From Dyadobacter psychrotolerans (GTDB lineage: Bacteria; Bacteroidota; Bacteroidia; Cytophagales; Spirosomataceae), in the NCBI RefSeq assembly GCF_004349265.1, contig NZ_SMFL01000002.1:853545-917544 (forward strand): a stretch of 64,000 nucleotides of DNA, in the 5' to 3' direction. Positions 52,204-62,497 of the stretch are shown here, in pieces; position 1 is the first letter of the stretch, and each line of letters opens with the position of its first letter. The position numbers were made by a program, and so were the translations under genes. The notes beneath the pieces are model-generated. The model saw only the letters and a list, made by a program, of their open reading frames with translations, was not told the DNA's origin and ran no database searches.

Positions 52204-53502
52204 ATGGATTATCAGCAGACCATAGATTACTTATACAGCAGATTACCTGTTTTTCAAAATATTGGGGCCCGTGCTTACAAGCCGGGCCTTCATACTACAT
52301 CAGCCTTTTGCAAATTACTGGGAGATCCACAGAGTCAGTTTCCAAGTATCCATGTGGGAGGAACAAATGGCAAGGGTAGCACATCTCATATGCTGGCAGC
52401 CATTCTTCAGACAGCCGGTTACAAGGTGGGTCTTTATACATCTCCTCACCTTAAATCCTTTACAGAACGCATTAAGATAAATGGGAATGAGGTGGAAGAG
52501 GATTTTATAGTAAAGTTTACACATGATAATTTATCTAACATTGATAGATTATCTCCTTCTTTCTTTGAAGTAACTGTTGCTATGGCATTTTCTTATTTTG
52601 CCGAAAGTAAAGTGGATATCGCTGTGATAGAAGTTGGTATGGGAGGGCGTTTTGATTCTACAAACATTATCGAGCCAATTATATCTGTCATAACCAACGT
52701 AAGTTATGATCATACACAGTACTTGGGTGACACTTTAGAGAAAATTGCGTTTGAAAAAGGCGGAATAATTAAGTTTAAGACGCCTGTGGTCATCAGTGAA
52801 TACCAATCAGAAACAAGCGGTGTATTTGAAGAAATTGCCAGGGATAAAGAGACGCATTTACTTTATGCTTCAGATCAATTTCGGGTTAGAGATACGAGTT
52901 TGACAGATGGAAAATTGCTGCTTTCAATCACTGATACTATAAGTGAAGAGATAAAATATAAGGATCTCTGTCTGGATCTTACCGGAGAATATCAGTACAA
53001 AAACATCTGCGGTGTTCTTGCTTCTGTTGAAATTTTACGATCAAAGGGCTATGTAGTTTCAGTTAAGGATATTTACGATGCGCTTTCGCGGGTTGTTGAG
53101 CTAACCGGTCTTAAAGGTAGGTGGCAAAAATTAAGATCTGAGCCAGCGGTGTATTGTGATACCGCTCACAATGAAGCTGGCATGTCATTTACGATACCTC
53201 AATTTATGAGTATTGAAGCTAAGAACAAAAGATTTGTTATTGGCTTTGTTAGTGACAAAGATATTACTGCCTTGCTTAGTCTATTTCCAAAGGGAGCCGA
53301 ATACTATTTCACTCAGCCATCAAACGCAAGGGCATTGGAAGCATCCAAATTACACGTAATGGCCTCGGAATTTGGACTTGTGGGTAAGGAATATGATAAC
53401 GTAAATTCAGCCCTGGAGAACGCGGTTAGTGATTCAAAGCCCGGGGATGCGATATATGTTGGCGGTAGCACATTTGTCGTCGCAGATCTCATTGATTTAT
53501 AA
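52204..53502 (+). CDS. folC: Folylpolyglutamate/dihydrofolate synthase
   Basis: 432 aa. Adds glutamates to folates (and to dihydropteroate). P-loop HVGGTNGKGSTSHMLAAIL near residue 50, SPHLKSFTERIKING and GMGGRFDSTN as family motifs, and the C-terminal VYCDTAHNEAG. Full length. Just downstream of the TonB-like gene. Confidence 0.94.
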   Translation: MDYQQTIDYLYSRLPVFQNIGARAYKPGLHTTSAFCKLLGDPQSQFPSIHVGGTNGKGSTSHMLAAILQTAGYKVGLYTSPHLKSFTERIKINGNEVEEDFIVKFTHDNLSNIDRLSPSFFEVTVAMAFSYFAESKVDIAVIEVGMGGRFDSTNIIEPIISVITNVSYDHTQYLGDTLEKIAFEKGGIIKFKTPVVISEYQSETSGVFEEIARDKETHLLYASDQFRVRDTSLTDGKLLLSITDTISEEIKYKDLCLDLTGEYQYKNICGVLASVEILRSKGYVVSVKDIYDALSRVVELTGLKGRWQKLRSEPAVYCDTAHNEAGMSFTIPQFMSIEAKNKRFVIGFVSDKDITALLSLFPKGAEYYFTQPSNARALEASKLHVMASEFGLVGKEYDNVNSALENAVSDSKPGDAIYVGGSTFVVADLIDL

Positions 53503-53520
53503 TTTTTGAAGTTTATTTAA

Positions 53521-54180
53521 ATGTCACGCAGAAAGTTACATCATTACCAGTATAGTGCACAGGCAGCCAACGTCGTTGAAGATGGAAAAGAGCTTTACAC
53601 AACAGTTAAAGGCCGGTGGAATCAACTTTACTTTAATAACGAAAATCCGATTGTAGTGGAACTTGCCTGTGGAAAAGGTGAGTATACAGTAGGGCTGGGT
53701 AAGCTGTTTCCTGAAAAGAATTTTATCGGGATGGATATAAAAGGAGATAGAATTGCGCGCGGAAGTCTGGCTGCATCGGAAATGGGTTTAGAAAACGTTG
53801 GTTTCCTTCGTGCCGGTATTCAGTATGCGGATGAGTTTTTTGCAGAGCATGAGCTCGATGAGATCTGGCTTATTCATCCGGATCCTCAAGTGAGAGACCG
53901 CGACGAAAATAAGCGGCTTACAAATCCTTCGTTTTTAAGTAAATACGCAAAATACTTAAAGAAAAATGGTATATTTTGCCTGAAGACTGATAGCGATTTT
54001 TTGTATCAGTATAGTTTAAAAACGTTATCAGATTTGCAAGAGTACCGGCTAATTGAGCATACTGAAGATCTTTACAGCTCGGAGTTACTGGCGGAACATT
54101 ATGGTGTAAAAACGCATTACGAGTCTATTTTTGTTGCAAAGGGATACTCAATAAAATACATTAAAGCAACGGTTGTATAA
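53521..54180 (+). CDS. trmB: tRNA (guanine-N7)-methyltransferase
   Basis: 219 aa. Makes m7G46 in tRNA. SAM motif VVELACGKGEYTVGLGKLFPEKNFIGMDIKGDRI at about residue 42 and DEIWLIHPDPQVRDRDENKRLTNPSF near residue 118 are family hallmarks (PDPQ replaces PDPW as in Bacteroidota). Followed by a bidirectional terminator shared with gap. Confidence 0.93.
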   Translation: MSRRKLHHYQYSAQAANVVEDGKELYTTVKGRWNQLYFNNENPIVVELACGKGEYTVGLGKLFPEKNFIGMDIKGDRIARGSLAASEMGLENVGFLRAGIQYADEFFAEHELDEIWLIHPDPQVRDRDENKRLTNPSFLSKYAKYLKKNGIFCLKTDSDFLYQYSLKTLSDLQEYRLIEHTEDLYSSELLAEHYGVKTHYESIFVAKGYSIKYIKATVV

Positions 54181-54182
54181 TA

Positions 54183-54219
54183 AAAATCGGCTCAATCAAT
54201 TACAGATCGAGCCGATTTT
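54183..54219. terminator. Bidirectional terminator between trmB and gap
   Basis: Perfect 11-bp stem AAAATCGGCTC/GAGCCGATTTT with A/T runs on both sides, placed between convergent genes. Confidence 0.9.
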
Positions 54220-54235
54220 AAATTTTATTCGCTGC

Positions 54236-55246
54236 TTATTTAATCAATTTAGCGAAGTAGTATACTGTACGAACCAACTGAGAAACGTAAGACATTTCAT
54301 TGTCATACCAGCTCACAGTTCTTACAATTTGCGTATCACCTACTTTTTGAACTCTTGTTTGAGTTGCATCAAACAAAGAACCATAGCTAATTCCGATAAT
54401 ATCGCTGCTCACGATTTCATCTTCTGTGTAACCATAGCTTTCGTTGGCTGCTTCTTTCATCAGAGAATTGATCTCTTCAACGGTAGTCTCTTTTGCAAGA
54501 ATAACGGTCAATTCAGTTAATGAACCTGTAAGGGTTGGTACACGCTGAGCAGATCCGTCAAGTTTTCCTTTTAGTGAAGGTAAAACAAGTCCAATTGCTT
54601 TCGCAGCGCCTGTACTGTTTGGAACAATATTCTGAGCAGCTGCACGTGCTCTTCTCAAATCACCTTTTGGATGTGGAGAATCCTGGGTGTTTTGGTCATT
54701 TGTATAAGCGTGAATGGTTGTCATTAACCCATTAACAATACCAAATTTTTCCTCCAATACCTGTGCCATTGGAGCAAGACAGTTGGTTGTACAAGAAGCA
54801 CCGCTGATGATTGTTTCGGAACCGTCAAGAATGTTATGGTTAACATTATAAACGATTGTTTTTAAATCACCAGTAGCCGGAGCAGAAATAACAACCTTTT
54901 TTGCGCCGGCAGTTATGTGTGCTGATGCTGATTCTTTGCTTGTGAAGAATCCTGTACATTCAAGCACTACATCAACTTCATGTTGTCCCCATGGAATTTG
55001 AGCAGGATTCCTTTGAGCATATATTACTACGTTTTCGCCATTAACAATTATTGAATTGTCTGTTGATTTAACATCTGCGTCAAAACGTCCTTGGGCTGTA
55101 TCGTATTTCAATAGATGAGCTAGTACTTTTGGGCTTGTCAGATCATTGATAGCAACGATTTCTATGCCTTCCATATTATAGATTTGACGATAGACAAGGC
55201 GGCCAATCCGCCCGAAGCCATTAATTGCAACTTTTACTGTAGACAT
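54236..55246 (-). CDS. gap: Glyceraldehyde-3-phosphate dehydrogenase
   Basis: 336 aa. NAD-binding start [19 protein letters not shown], catalytic [15 protein letters not shown] near residue 151, and the end [22 protein letters not shown]. The start at 55246 ([13 protein letters not shown]) is chosen; twenty extra residues upstream are not part of the family. Glycolysis/gluconeogenesis. Confidence 0.96.
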   Translation of the reverse strand: MSTVKVAINGFGRIGRLVYRQIYNMEGIEIVAINDLTSPKVLAHLLKYDTAQGRFDADVKSTDNSIIVNGENVVIYAQRNPAQIPWGQHEVDVVLECTGFFTSKESASAHITAGAKKVVISAPATGDLKTIVYNVNHNILDGSETIISGASCTTNCLAPMAQVLEEKFGIVNGLMTTIHAYTNDQNTQDSPHPKGDLRRARAAAQNIVPNSTGAAKAIGLVLPSLKGKLDGSAQRVPTLTGSLTELTVILAKETTVEEINSLMKEAANESYGYTEDEIVSSDIIGISYGSLFDATQTRVQKVGDTQIVRTVSWYDNEMSYVSQLVRTVYYFAKLIK

Positions 55247-55276
55247 GTCTTGTTTGATTATGTTATTTCTTAGGTA

Positions 55277-55306
55277 CAAATTTATGAAATTTGGGTTTAT
55301 GGACAA
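55277..55306 (-). promoter_or_regulatory. gap promoter, Bacteroidota type
   Basis: On the minus strand TTG (plus-strand CAA 55304-55306), spacer 19, TAAATTTG (plus-strand 55277-55284), a full match to TTG-N19-TAnnTTTG, 30 bases upstream of the start. Confidence 0.75.
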
Positions 55307-55640
55307 GACTTATTTATGAAATAAGAGGTCTAAGGCAAGTTAGAATATTACTATTTAAATTAGCAAAAATCGAAATTTCCGATATATTCGGTTTAGTAAA
55401 TTACTAAAATAAGTAGTTAGTTGCTGGTAAATAAGATTCTCCTTACGTTGCTGATTACGAATATTAAGTAGGTAGTTTTTTAAGAAACATCTCTTATATT
55501 TACAGCTAATATAGTGCGTGGGCTGAGCGGTTAATTGTAAACAACCAATTCGATTATGTGTTAATTAATAATTTTGAATTTCAGAGTAAGTGCCTATACT
55601 ACAACACTTTAAATAATTTTTGTTAAACATTAAAATTAAC
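55307..55640. other. Intergenic region between gap and dapD
   Basis: AT-rich control region. A TAATTTTG box (55569-55576) matches the -7 consensus and lies about 65 bases before dapD, but no TTG is found at the right distance. Nothing else coding or repetitive is seen. Confidence 0.5.
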
Positions 55641-56456
55641 ATGGAGTTTAGAAGTACTATTGAAGAAGTTTGGGAAAATCGGGAATTACTGAGGAGCCCG
55701 GAGGTAATAGAGCTGATTAAAAGCATTATTGAAGAAGTAGACAAGGGGAGGATAAGGGTAGCCGAACCACAACAGGATGGAACTTGGTTAGTAAACGAGG
55801 CGGTTAAAAAGGCTATTATTTTGTACTTCCCAATCCAACAGATGCAAACCAGCGAAGTTGGAATCTTTGAATACCACGACAAGATGAAGCTAAAAGGCGG
55901 ATACGAAAAACTCGGCGTCCGCGTAGTGCCTCCGGCAGTGGCAAGGTATGGTGCGTTTATTTCTAAAGGAGTCATCCTAATGCCATCCTACGTAAACATC
56001 GGTGCCTATATTGATGAGGGTACGATGGTCGACACCTGGGCAACCGTCGGCAGCTGTGCACAGATCGGTAAAAATGTTCATTTAAGTGGAGGTGTTGGAA
56101 TAGGAGGGGTTTTGGAACCGGTTCAGGCTTCGCCGGTAATTATTGAAGATGGTGCATTTATTGGATCCCGATGCATTGTAGTTGAGGGCGCACGAATAGG
56201 GAAAAGAGCAGTTTTGGGAGCGGGAGTGACTATTACAGGTAGTTCAAAAATAATCGACGTAACTGGGCCTGAACCAATTGAGTACAAAGGATTTGTTCCT
56301 GAGGATTCTGTTGTTATCCCTGGTAGCATTCCTAAGACATTCCCGTCTGGAACATTCCATGTACCTTGTGCACTGATTATTGGAAAGCGTAAAGCAAGTA
56401 CAGATCTTAAAACTTCTCTAAATGATGCTTTACGCGATAATCAGGTAGCAGTTTAA
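55641..56456 (+). CDS. dapD: Tetrahydrodipicolinate N-succinyltransferase
   Basis: 271 aa. Lysine/diaminopimelate pathway. Starts MEFRSTIEEVWENRELL. The left-handed beta-helix part YVNIGAYIDEGTMVDTWATVGSCAQIGKNVHLSGGVGIGGVLEP near residue 114 and the DapD-type C-terminus confirm it. Followed by a terminator. Confidence 0.95.
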   Translation: MEFRSTIEEVWENRELLRSPEVIELIKSIIEEVDKGRIRVAEPQQDGTWLVNEAVKKAIILYFPIQQMQTSEVGIFEYHDKMKLKGGYEKLGVRVVPPAVARYGAFISKGVILMPSYVNIGAYIDEGTMVDTWATVGSCAQIGKNVHLSGGVGIGGVLEPVQASPVIIEDGAFIGSRCIVVEGARIGKRAVLGAGVTITGSSKIIDVTGPEPIEYKGFVPEDSVVIPGSIPKTFPSGTFHVPCALIIGKRKASTDLKTSLNDALRDNQVAV

Positions 56457-56481
56457 CATTGTAGTTTCAATAAATAGTTAG

Positions 56482-56516
56482 AAGGTGCGTTATCAGAAAT
56501 GATTTCGCACCTTTTT
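56482..56516 (+). terminator. dapD terminator
   Basis: AAGGTGCG/CGCACCTT stem with a 16-base loop and a T-run. Confidence 0.75.
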
Positions 56517-56604
56517 AACTTTGTAAACTATGTGCGGGAAATGGATTTAAAATTATAATATTAAACCAAAAGAAATAAATTAAGATATTAAACTATTTTT
56601 TCTG

Positions 56605-56646
56605 TTGTATATTTTATAATATTATTTACATTTGTTAATGTAAATA
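56605..56646 (+). promoter_or_regulatory. Promoter with overlapping operator for the HTH regulator
   Basis: TTG (56605-56607), spacer 19, TACATTTG (56627-56634) forms a Bacteroidota promoter. A 10-bp perfect inverted repeat TATTTACATT/AATGTAAATA (56623-56646, 4-base centre) covers the -7 box, so protein binding there would block transcription. The regulator gene starts 18 bases later. Confidence 0.7.
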
Positions 56647-56664
56647 TTGTAAAGTTAAGCTAGT

Positions 56665-57102
56665 ATGGATCTAAATGAAAAAATTAAATTAATCTTATCT
56701 CAAAAAGGAATATCTCCGTCTTTATTTGCAGATGAAATAGGTATACAAAGGTCAAGCATCTCCCACATTCTTGCTGGCAGGAACAAGCCAAGCTTAGATA
56801 TTGTTCAGAAAATAGTCAAAAGATTTCCCGATCTTGGCTTAAATTGGATTTTGGACGACCAGGAATTACCGGCTATACAGTCAGATGTAAACAGCTATAA
56901 ATCAGTAGTGAAACCTGTTGAAATAAAGGAAAAAGCACCCGTGGAAACACCGGCAGAATTACGTGTACGAAAACAGGTTGAACCAACACCTGTAAGGAAA
57001 AACGTAGAAGACTCAAAACGGCTTGTTGAACCCGAAAAAAACATTGAACGTATCCTGATATTTTATTCTGACGGGACTTTCAGGGAATTTAAACAAAGCT
57101 GA
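56665..57102 (+). CDS. XRE-type HTH regulator
   Basis: 145 aa. HTH at residues about 5-65: LNEKIKLILSQKGISPSLFADEIGIQRSSISHILAGRNKPSLDIVQKIVKRFPDLGLNWILDDQ. The tail is Lys/Glu/Pro-rich and ends ERILIFYSDGTFREFKQ, a small conserved tail of Cytophagales regulators. The operator at 56623-56646 suggests autoregulation. Confidence 0.88.
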   Translation: MDLNEKIKLILSQKGISPSLFADEIGIQRSSISHILAGRNKPSLDIVQKIVKRFPDLGLNWILDDQELPAIQSDVNSYKSVVKPVEIKEKAPVETPAELRVRKQVEPTPVRKNVEDSKRLVEPEKNIERILIFYSDGTFREFKQS

Positions 57103-57131
57103 TGGGATCTTATTTCGAGCAAGAATACTGA

Positions 57132-59024
57132 TTAACGGAGCAAAAGAATCTCACCCCGGAAAGTTTCGCCCGAGGCTTTTATAGTGTAAGGATAAATGCC
57201 GGGAGGAACCGGCTCATCGTGGCTTGTGCCATTCCAGGGAACATCATATCCCGTCGAACTATAAATCACTTCACCCCAGCGATTATAAATTCTAAGTGTT
57301 TCAATTTGACCTTTTGCATTGAAAATTTCAAAAGTGTCATTTATACCATCGTTGTTTGGTGAAAACGCAGAAGGAATATGCATTTTGTCTATAACATTAA
57401 TTTGAATAGTCGCATCTGCTTTACAGCCATTTGAAGAAGTTATTTCAATAGTATAATTTGTAGGTTGCAGGGGAGCTACATCAATAGCCGGAGATATCAG
57501 AGTATTAACCGCAAGGCCCTCGTCTGGCATCCAACTGTAGGTGTATGTCAAATCAGGAGGAGAAATCTCAGGAGTAAGTGTCATCTTTCTGCTTTCTATC
57601 AAAGAGGCTTTTTCAGGTAAGGTTACTGATATCAATTCCAAATGGACCGATGCGGTATCCTGCCCTGTACATCCCAATGAAGTTTCAGTAATTACAAGAT
57701 TGTATAATCCTGGTTTATCCGCAGTAATTATTGGGTCATTTCCACCAAAAAGTGCATTGTCTAATTTCCATGAAAAATTGAGACCAGGTGAAGGCGTTCC
57801 TCCATTTGCAAGAAGCCTTGTTTTCTCATCCCTACATAAAACAGATTTTTCAACCGTAATAACTGCCTCTGGCGGTTTGCTGTATGATACACGAATAATG
57901 GTAGAAGAAGTGTCTCTCGAACATTTTTTACTAAAACTTTTTACAACTGAATAACTCCCTGTATCTTTTACGGTTATCCGCGAATCGGTTGCTCCGGGAA
58001 TGTTCAGGCCATTTAATTGCCATTGATAAAACCAATCCTGAGCAGAAGACGTTTCAAGCTGAATTGGCTTTTCGGGACAGAACTTTACCTCCGTGACAGG
58101 CTGCGCGTTAAACATGACAATTGGTTGTTCCGGCCTTTCATCATTACAATCAATCACTAAAAGCTGGAAATCTCTTCTAACCAGTCCTATCTTTTTCCCA
58201 TTCCTGTATTCCTCAATTTGAATCGCAAAAACATAAAGTCCGGTAAATTCCGATGTCACTTTTAATATACCATTTTTATCCACAGCAAGTGGACTGGACC
58301 CGGGAATTACGTTCGAAATCGACACGCCGCTGGCCCAGGTTATTAGCGGATAAGTAGCTTTACTGCTTGAATTCCCTTTTGCGTTACCCGTTGTGGTGTA
58401 ACCGTTCATCGGGGTAACCAACGAATATCTTAGTTCATCCCCGTCTGCATCAACCGCAGACATATTCATAGTAAATCCTTTTTTGTTACAAATGTACTGC
58501 CCGTTTGGAAGCTGGAACTCCGGAGACGTATTGCGCAATGCAACAGGCGGAAATTCTAGATAAAAAACCATCCCTGCGGCACCGGGATCGACAATGTTAT
58601 TGATGTCACTGTTTCTGCAGCAACGTTCCCAAACGACATAGTAACCTTCCGGCTCCACGTATTTCTGAGGATCAAGGTAAATTGACCCTGTATATATTCC
58701 TATAACCGTGCTCATCGAGCGACTGGTAGCACAAGCTTTATTTTGGTATTCAATGTCAGAAGTACTTCGAAGTGTCACCTTCACCATATCAGTCAGCTGA
58801 TGTGTTCGTTTGTTGTATATGTATACATCTGCGTCGGGATCCCGATTGCCTCCGGTGTTACCTGTGGGAATTGTGAGGTTTTTTTTGTCCCAATACTGTA
58901 TCAGTGAAATCTCAAAAGTATTAGCGGCTGTTGGCTTCATTTTGAGTTCTCCGCCTACAATATGATTGGCAAGAAGAAAAGTACTTTTCAGGAATAGAAA
59001 AAACAGTAGTAAATATCTCAGCAT
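57132..59024 (-). CDS. Secreted adhesin-like protein with gliding-motility-type C-terminal domain
   Basis: 630 aa. Signal peptide ends STFLLA. N-terminal domain (NHIVGGELKMKPTAANTFEISLIQYWD) as in many Bacteroidota secreted proteins. Several Ig/PKD-like repeats at about residues 300-540. C-terminal domain FSPNNDGINDTFEIFN ... LRIYNRWGEVIYSSTGYDVPWNGT ... VPPGIYPYTIKASG is the gliding-motility-associated type, exported by the type IX system. The start at 59024 is chosen. Confidence 0.87.
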   Translation of the reverse strand: MLRYLLLFFLFLKSTFLLANHIVGGELKMKPTAANTFEISLIQYWDKKNLTIPTGNTGGNRDPDADVYIYNKRTHQLTDMVKVTLRSTSDIEYQNKACATSRSMSTVIGIYTGSIYLDPQKYVEPEGYYVVWERCCRNSDINNIVDPGAAGMVFYLEFPPVALRNTSPEFQLPNGQYICNKKGFTMNMSAVDADGDELRYSLVTPMNGYTTTGNAKGNSSSKATYPLITWASGVSISNVIPGSSPLAVDKNGILKVTSEFTGLYVFAIQIEEYRNGKKIGLVRRDFQLLVIDCNDERPEQPIVMFNAQPVTEVKFCPEKPIQLETSSAQDWFYQWQLNGLNIPGATDSRITVKDTGSYSVVKSFSKKCSRDTSSTIIRVSYSKPPEAVITVEKSVLCRDEKTRLLANGGTPSPGLNFSWKLDNALFGGNDPIITADKPGLYNLVITETSLGCTGQDTASVHLELISVTLPEKASLIESRKMTLTPEISPPDLTYTYSWMPDEGLAVNTLISPAIDVAPLQPTNYTIEITSSNGCKADATIQINVIDKMHIPSAFSPNNDGINDTFEIFNAKGQIETLRIYNRWGEVIYSSTGYDVPWNGTSHDEPVPPGIYPYTIKASGETFRGEILLLR

Positions 59025-59560
59025 AATCACCAGTAAAAACTACAAAAAATTGGACTATCTAAAATTATAAATTATTTCTAGAAAATACTACTGAGAAGTT
59101 CTTAATTCACTGGTTTTCGGCTCGTTATAGATGGATAAATTTCTGTAACTGAAATAAAACATAAAGTAGATTTTAAATCCATACGCAACATATTTTATAT
59201 CATATGCAACCGAAGTGACAGTGAATATTTTATTAAAAATTCAATTTTGTCTACAACCCACCCGGCAGATTTAGAAGCCGATTAACTCATATATAATGAG
59301 AATACTATCGAGCTTACGTTTAATTTGGCCATGCCATAAACTCCCGACCTGTTAACCCGACACAGCAGGATAGAGTCTATACAAAATCAGTTTAATATTG
59401 CATTAATCAGACTATTCTAAGTTTTATTTGTTTTTAGTCAGGAAGCAGTATTTATAGCTCTGCTCAAACTTTTGCATGTAAGTAAGCAGACTATGTTTAT
59501 AAAAATTCGAACCTACGATTACTTTTCACCTTAATATTTACTTAAACTCTTTATCTTAAA
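59025..59560. other. Intergenic region, 536 bases
   Basis: Between two divergent genes. AT-rich. I see no RNA gene, repeat or convincing coding frame. It probably contains promoters for both neighbours, but no full TTG/TAnnTTTG pair is clear. Confidence 0.5.
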
Positions 59561-62263
59561 ATGTACACAAAAAAACAATGGCTAAAACTTCCGATGACCC
59601 TGGCTATCTTAATTGCAGTAGGGGTATTTTGTGGAGTTATGTTGAGCAACCGAACGGCCAAACACCGTCCGCCTGGTTCAAAGGCAGATAAATTAAAACT
59701 ACCCGCCGGCTTTAAGGCTGAACATTTATATAGTCCTTCGGCTGAATCCAATGGATCGTGGGTTTCCATGACATTTGACAACAAAGGCCGGTTGATTACA
59801 TCTGATCAATACGGCGGTCTGTTTCGTTTGGAGTTGCCACCAATTGGCTCTACCGAAAAACCAAAAGTTGAAGAGCTAAAAATAGCCGGTGATACGTCCA
59901 AGATTGCAATGGGCTATGCGCACGGATTGTTATATGCATTCAATAGCCTGTATGTGATGATCAATAATCGTGAAAACCCACGCTTTCCAAAAGGAAGCGG
60001 GCTGTACCGCTTACAAGATACGGATAACAACGATCAGTACGATAAAATTACCTTACTGAAGTCACTGCATGGGGAAGGCGAACACGGTCCGCATAGTATT
60101 GTTTTGGCTCCGGATAAAAAATCACTTTATGTCGTAGCAGGAAATTTTACCGATTTGCCAAAAATGGATAGCTATCTATTGATGCCAAATTGGAAAAATG
60201 ACAATCTTTTCCCATGGATAAAAGATCCGCGCGGACATGCGACAGACAGAAATGCACCTGGCGGATGGATTGCCCATACTGATCCGGAAGGTAAAACATG
60301 GGAGCTGGAAAGTGCTGGTTACCGAAACTCCTATGATATTGCTTTTAATGAAGCGGGAGATCTTTTTATCTATGACTCGGATATGGAGTGGGATTTTGGA
60401 ACACCGTGGTATCGGCCAACCAGGGTTTGCCATGCAACGAGTGGAGCAGAATACGGATGGAGAACCGGATCAGCTAACTGGTCACCCACTTTTGCTGATA
60501 ACCTTTCGCCGATTATGAACATTGGACAAGGGTCACCGACTAACCTGATCTATCTGAAAGATGCACGTTTTCCTGCAAAATATAAAAACACGCTGTTGGC
60601 CTTCGACTGGAGTTTTGGCATTGTGCATGGCCTGCACTTGAAACCAAGTGGTTCAACCTATACTGCCGATCATGAAGAGTTTCTTTCCGGAGCACCGTTA
60701 CCGCTAACCGATGGCGCGATCGGACCGGATGGTGCACTTTACTTCTTAACCGGTGGCCGCCGTTTGGAATCTGATTTGTACCGCGTTTATTATGGAGACT
60801 ATAAAAATATTCCAGCCGGATCAAATACGGCAGAAGTAGTTATCACACCTGAACATAAACAAAGAACAGATCTAGAAAAATTCCATGCGAAACAAGATCC
60901 GAAAGCCGTTGATGCAGCCTGGCCTTTCCTGAAAAGCCCGGATCGTTTCCTTAGGTATGCTGCGCGGCTTGCAATTGAACATCAGCCAGTTAGCCAGTGG
61001 GAAAGTAAAGTTTATGCCGAAAAAGATCCGCAGACCTTAATTTACGGTTCGTTAGCATTAGGCCGCCAGGGAGACTCCTCAAAAGTAGGAGGGCCTCTGC
61101 TCAAAGGGCTGGCCAAAATCGATTACAACAAATTGAACCAGATACAAAAACAGGATTTGCTTAGGACAATTGAAGTGATTTTGTACAGGACCGGTCAACC
61201 AGACGCTGCTACAAAAGCAACATTGCTGGCGTATCTGAATCCTAAATATCCGTCTCCATCACCGTTATTGAACAGATTTTATAGTAAGATACTGGTCAAT
61301 CTGGAAGCTCCAAAAGTAGTAGACCGTACGTTGGCCCTATTGGAAGCCGACGAAAAATTCGATGACAAAGACAATGCGACAGCAACAGCAACGGCAGATC
61401 TGATTTTGCGTAATCCACAATACGGACTTGATCTTGCCAGGCTTCTGGAAAAAATGCCGCCAGCTCAGCAGACATTTTATGCTGTTGTACTTAGCAGTGA
61501 AAAATCCGGTTGGACGCCTCAGTTGCGTGAGAAATACTTCAAATGGTTTAGTAAAGCATTTAGTTACCAGGGTGGGAATAGCTATATTGGTTTTATTGAC
61601 AAGGCACGGCAGCTCGCTTTGAAAAATGTACCTAAAGATAAATTTGCTTATTACAACAAACTTTCCGGTGCTGATCTTGTAACTGGTAATGGGAATGATC
61701 TGGTAAAACTTTACAGTCCCAAAGGTCCGGGACGCGGATGGAGAGTTCCGGAAGCTGTTGCATTGGTTCAGGACAGTTTGAGTAACCGTGATTTTGAAAA
61801 AGGTAAAATGATTTTCTCTGCTGTATTATGCAGTCGTTGTCATATGGTTCAGGGAGAAGGATCGGATGTTGGCCCGGATCTGACGCAACTGGGAACACGC
61901 TTTTCCGCTAAAGACATGCTGGAAGCAATTATTGAACCTAACAAAGCAATATCCGACCAGTATGCTTCTATTGCATACCTTTTAAAAGATAAAGAGTCGG
62001 TAGTTGGTCGTCAGATTAATGAAGATGCTAATTTTTATTACATTGCTCAAAACCCATTTGACTCAAAGACGATTAGAAAAATCAGTAAAAAAGAGGTGTT
62101 GTCTACAACCATTTCACCTTCTTCGGTCATGCTTCCGGGTCTAATTAATGGACTTAACCCTAATGAATTAAGAGATCTAATCGCTTATCTGATGTCAGGG
62201 GGAAATAAGAAAAATCCGATTTATTCTGAATCAAGTGCGTCGCAAAAGAAAACAGGCAAATAA
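59561..62263 (+). CDS. Sugar dehydrogenase-like protein with c-type cytochrome domain
   Basis: 900 aa. N-terminal anchor helix (LPMTLAILIAVGVFCGVML), beta-propeller at about 40-430 (membrane-bound dehydrogenase type, e.g. PHSIVLAPDKKSLYVVAGN, GPDGALYFLTGG), helical HEAT-like middle, and a heme c domain with CSRCHMVQGEGSDVGPDLTQLG near residue 757. The C-terminus (LPGLINGLNPNELRDLIAYLMSGG) matches PVC-type heme proteins. Probably periplasmic oxidation of a sugar-related substrate; substrate unknown. Followed by a sugar isomerase gene. Confidence 0.82.
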   Translation: MYTKKQWLKLPMTLAILIAVGVFCGVMLSNRTAKHRPPGSKADKLKLPAGFKAEHLYSPSAESNGSWVSMTFDNKGRLITSDQYGGLFRLELPPIGSTEKPKVEELKIAGDTSKIAMGYAHGLLYAFNSLYVMINNRENPRFPKGSGLYRLQDTDNNDQYDKITLLKSLHGEGEHGPHSIVLAPDKKSLYVVAGNFTDLPKMDSYLLMPNWKNDNLFPWIKDPRGHATDRNAPGGWIAHTDPEGKTWELESAGYRNSYDIAFNEAGDLFIYDSDMEWDFGTPWYRPTRVCHATSGAEYGWRTGSANWSPTFADNLSPIMNIGQGSPTNLIYLKDARFPAKYKNTLLAFDWSFGIVHGLHLKPSGSTYTADHEEFLSGAPLPLTDGAIGPDGALYFLTGGRRLESDLYRVYYGDYKNIPAGSNTAEVVITPEHKQRTDLEKFHAKQDPKAVDAAWPFLKSPDRFLRYAARLAIEHQPVSQWESKVYAEKDPQTLIYGSLALGRQGDSSKVGGPLLKGLAKIDYNKLNQIQKQDLLRTIEVILYRTGQPDAATKATLLAYLNPKYPSPSPLLNRFYSKILVNLEAPKVVDRTLALLEADEKFDDKDNATATATADLILRNPQYGLDLARLLEKMPPAQQTFYAVVLSSEKSGWTPQLREKYFKWFSKAFSYQGGNSYIGFIDKARQLALKNVPKDKFAYYNKLSGADLVTGNGNDLVKLYSPKGPGRGWRVPEAVALVQDSLSNRDFEKGKMIFSAVLCSRCHMVQGEGSDVGPDLTQLGTRFSAKDMLEAIIEPNKAISDQYASIAYLLKDKESVVGRQINEDANFYYIAQNPFDSKTIRKISKKEVLSTTISPSSVMLPGLINGLNPNELRDLIAYLMSGGNKKNPIYSESSASQKKTGK

Positions 62264-62300
62264 TAATTATAGAGTAGATTTCAAGTAATTGTTCTTAAGT

Positions 62301-62359
62301 AGTGGTGTCACGGATTCGACCAAAACCTGGTAAAAAGGGTAGGGTGCCGGGACACCACT
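62301..62359. repeat. Structured inverted repeat between dehydrogenase and isomerase genes
   Basis: 9-bp perfect arms AGTGGTGTC/GACACCACT enclose 41 bases with an inner ACC...GGT pairing. Could be an mRNA hairpin or small RNA. Not recognised as a known riboswitch. Confidence 0.45.
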
Positions 62360-62497
62360 TCTTCGTTTGAATGATGTTTAACAGGAATAGACGGGGAGAG
62401 CGAATTCGTGAAATTCAAGGACGAAATAGGAAAGACTATTTCACTAATTTATAAATTGAACATAAATTTTACTCCAAAACATTTTTATAAAGAAAAA

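Noticed and set aside
54173..54520. Plus-strand frame after trmB
   Set aside because: It overlaps the strong terminator and the gap coding region.
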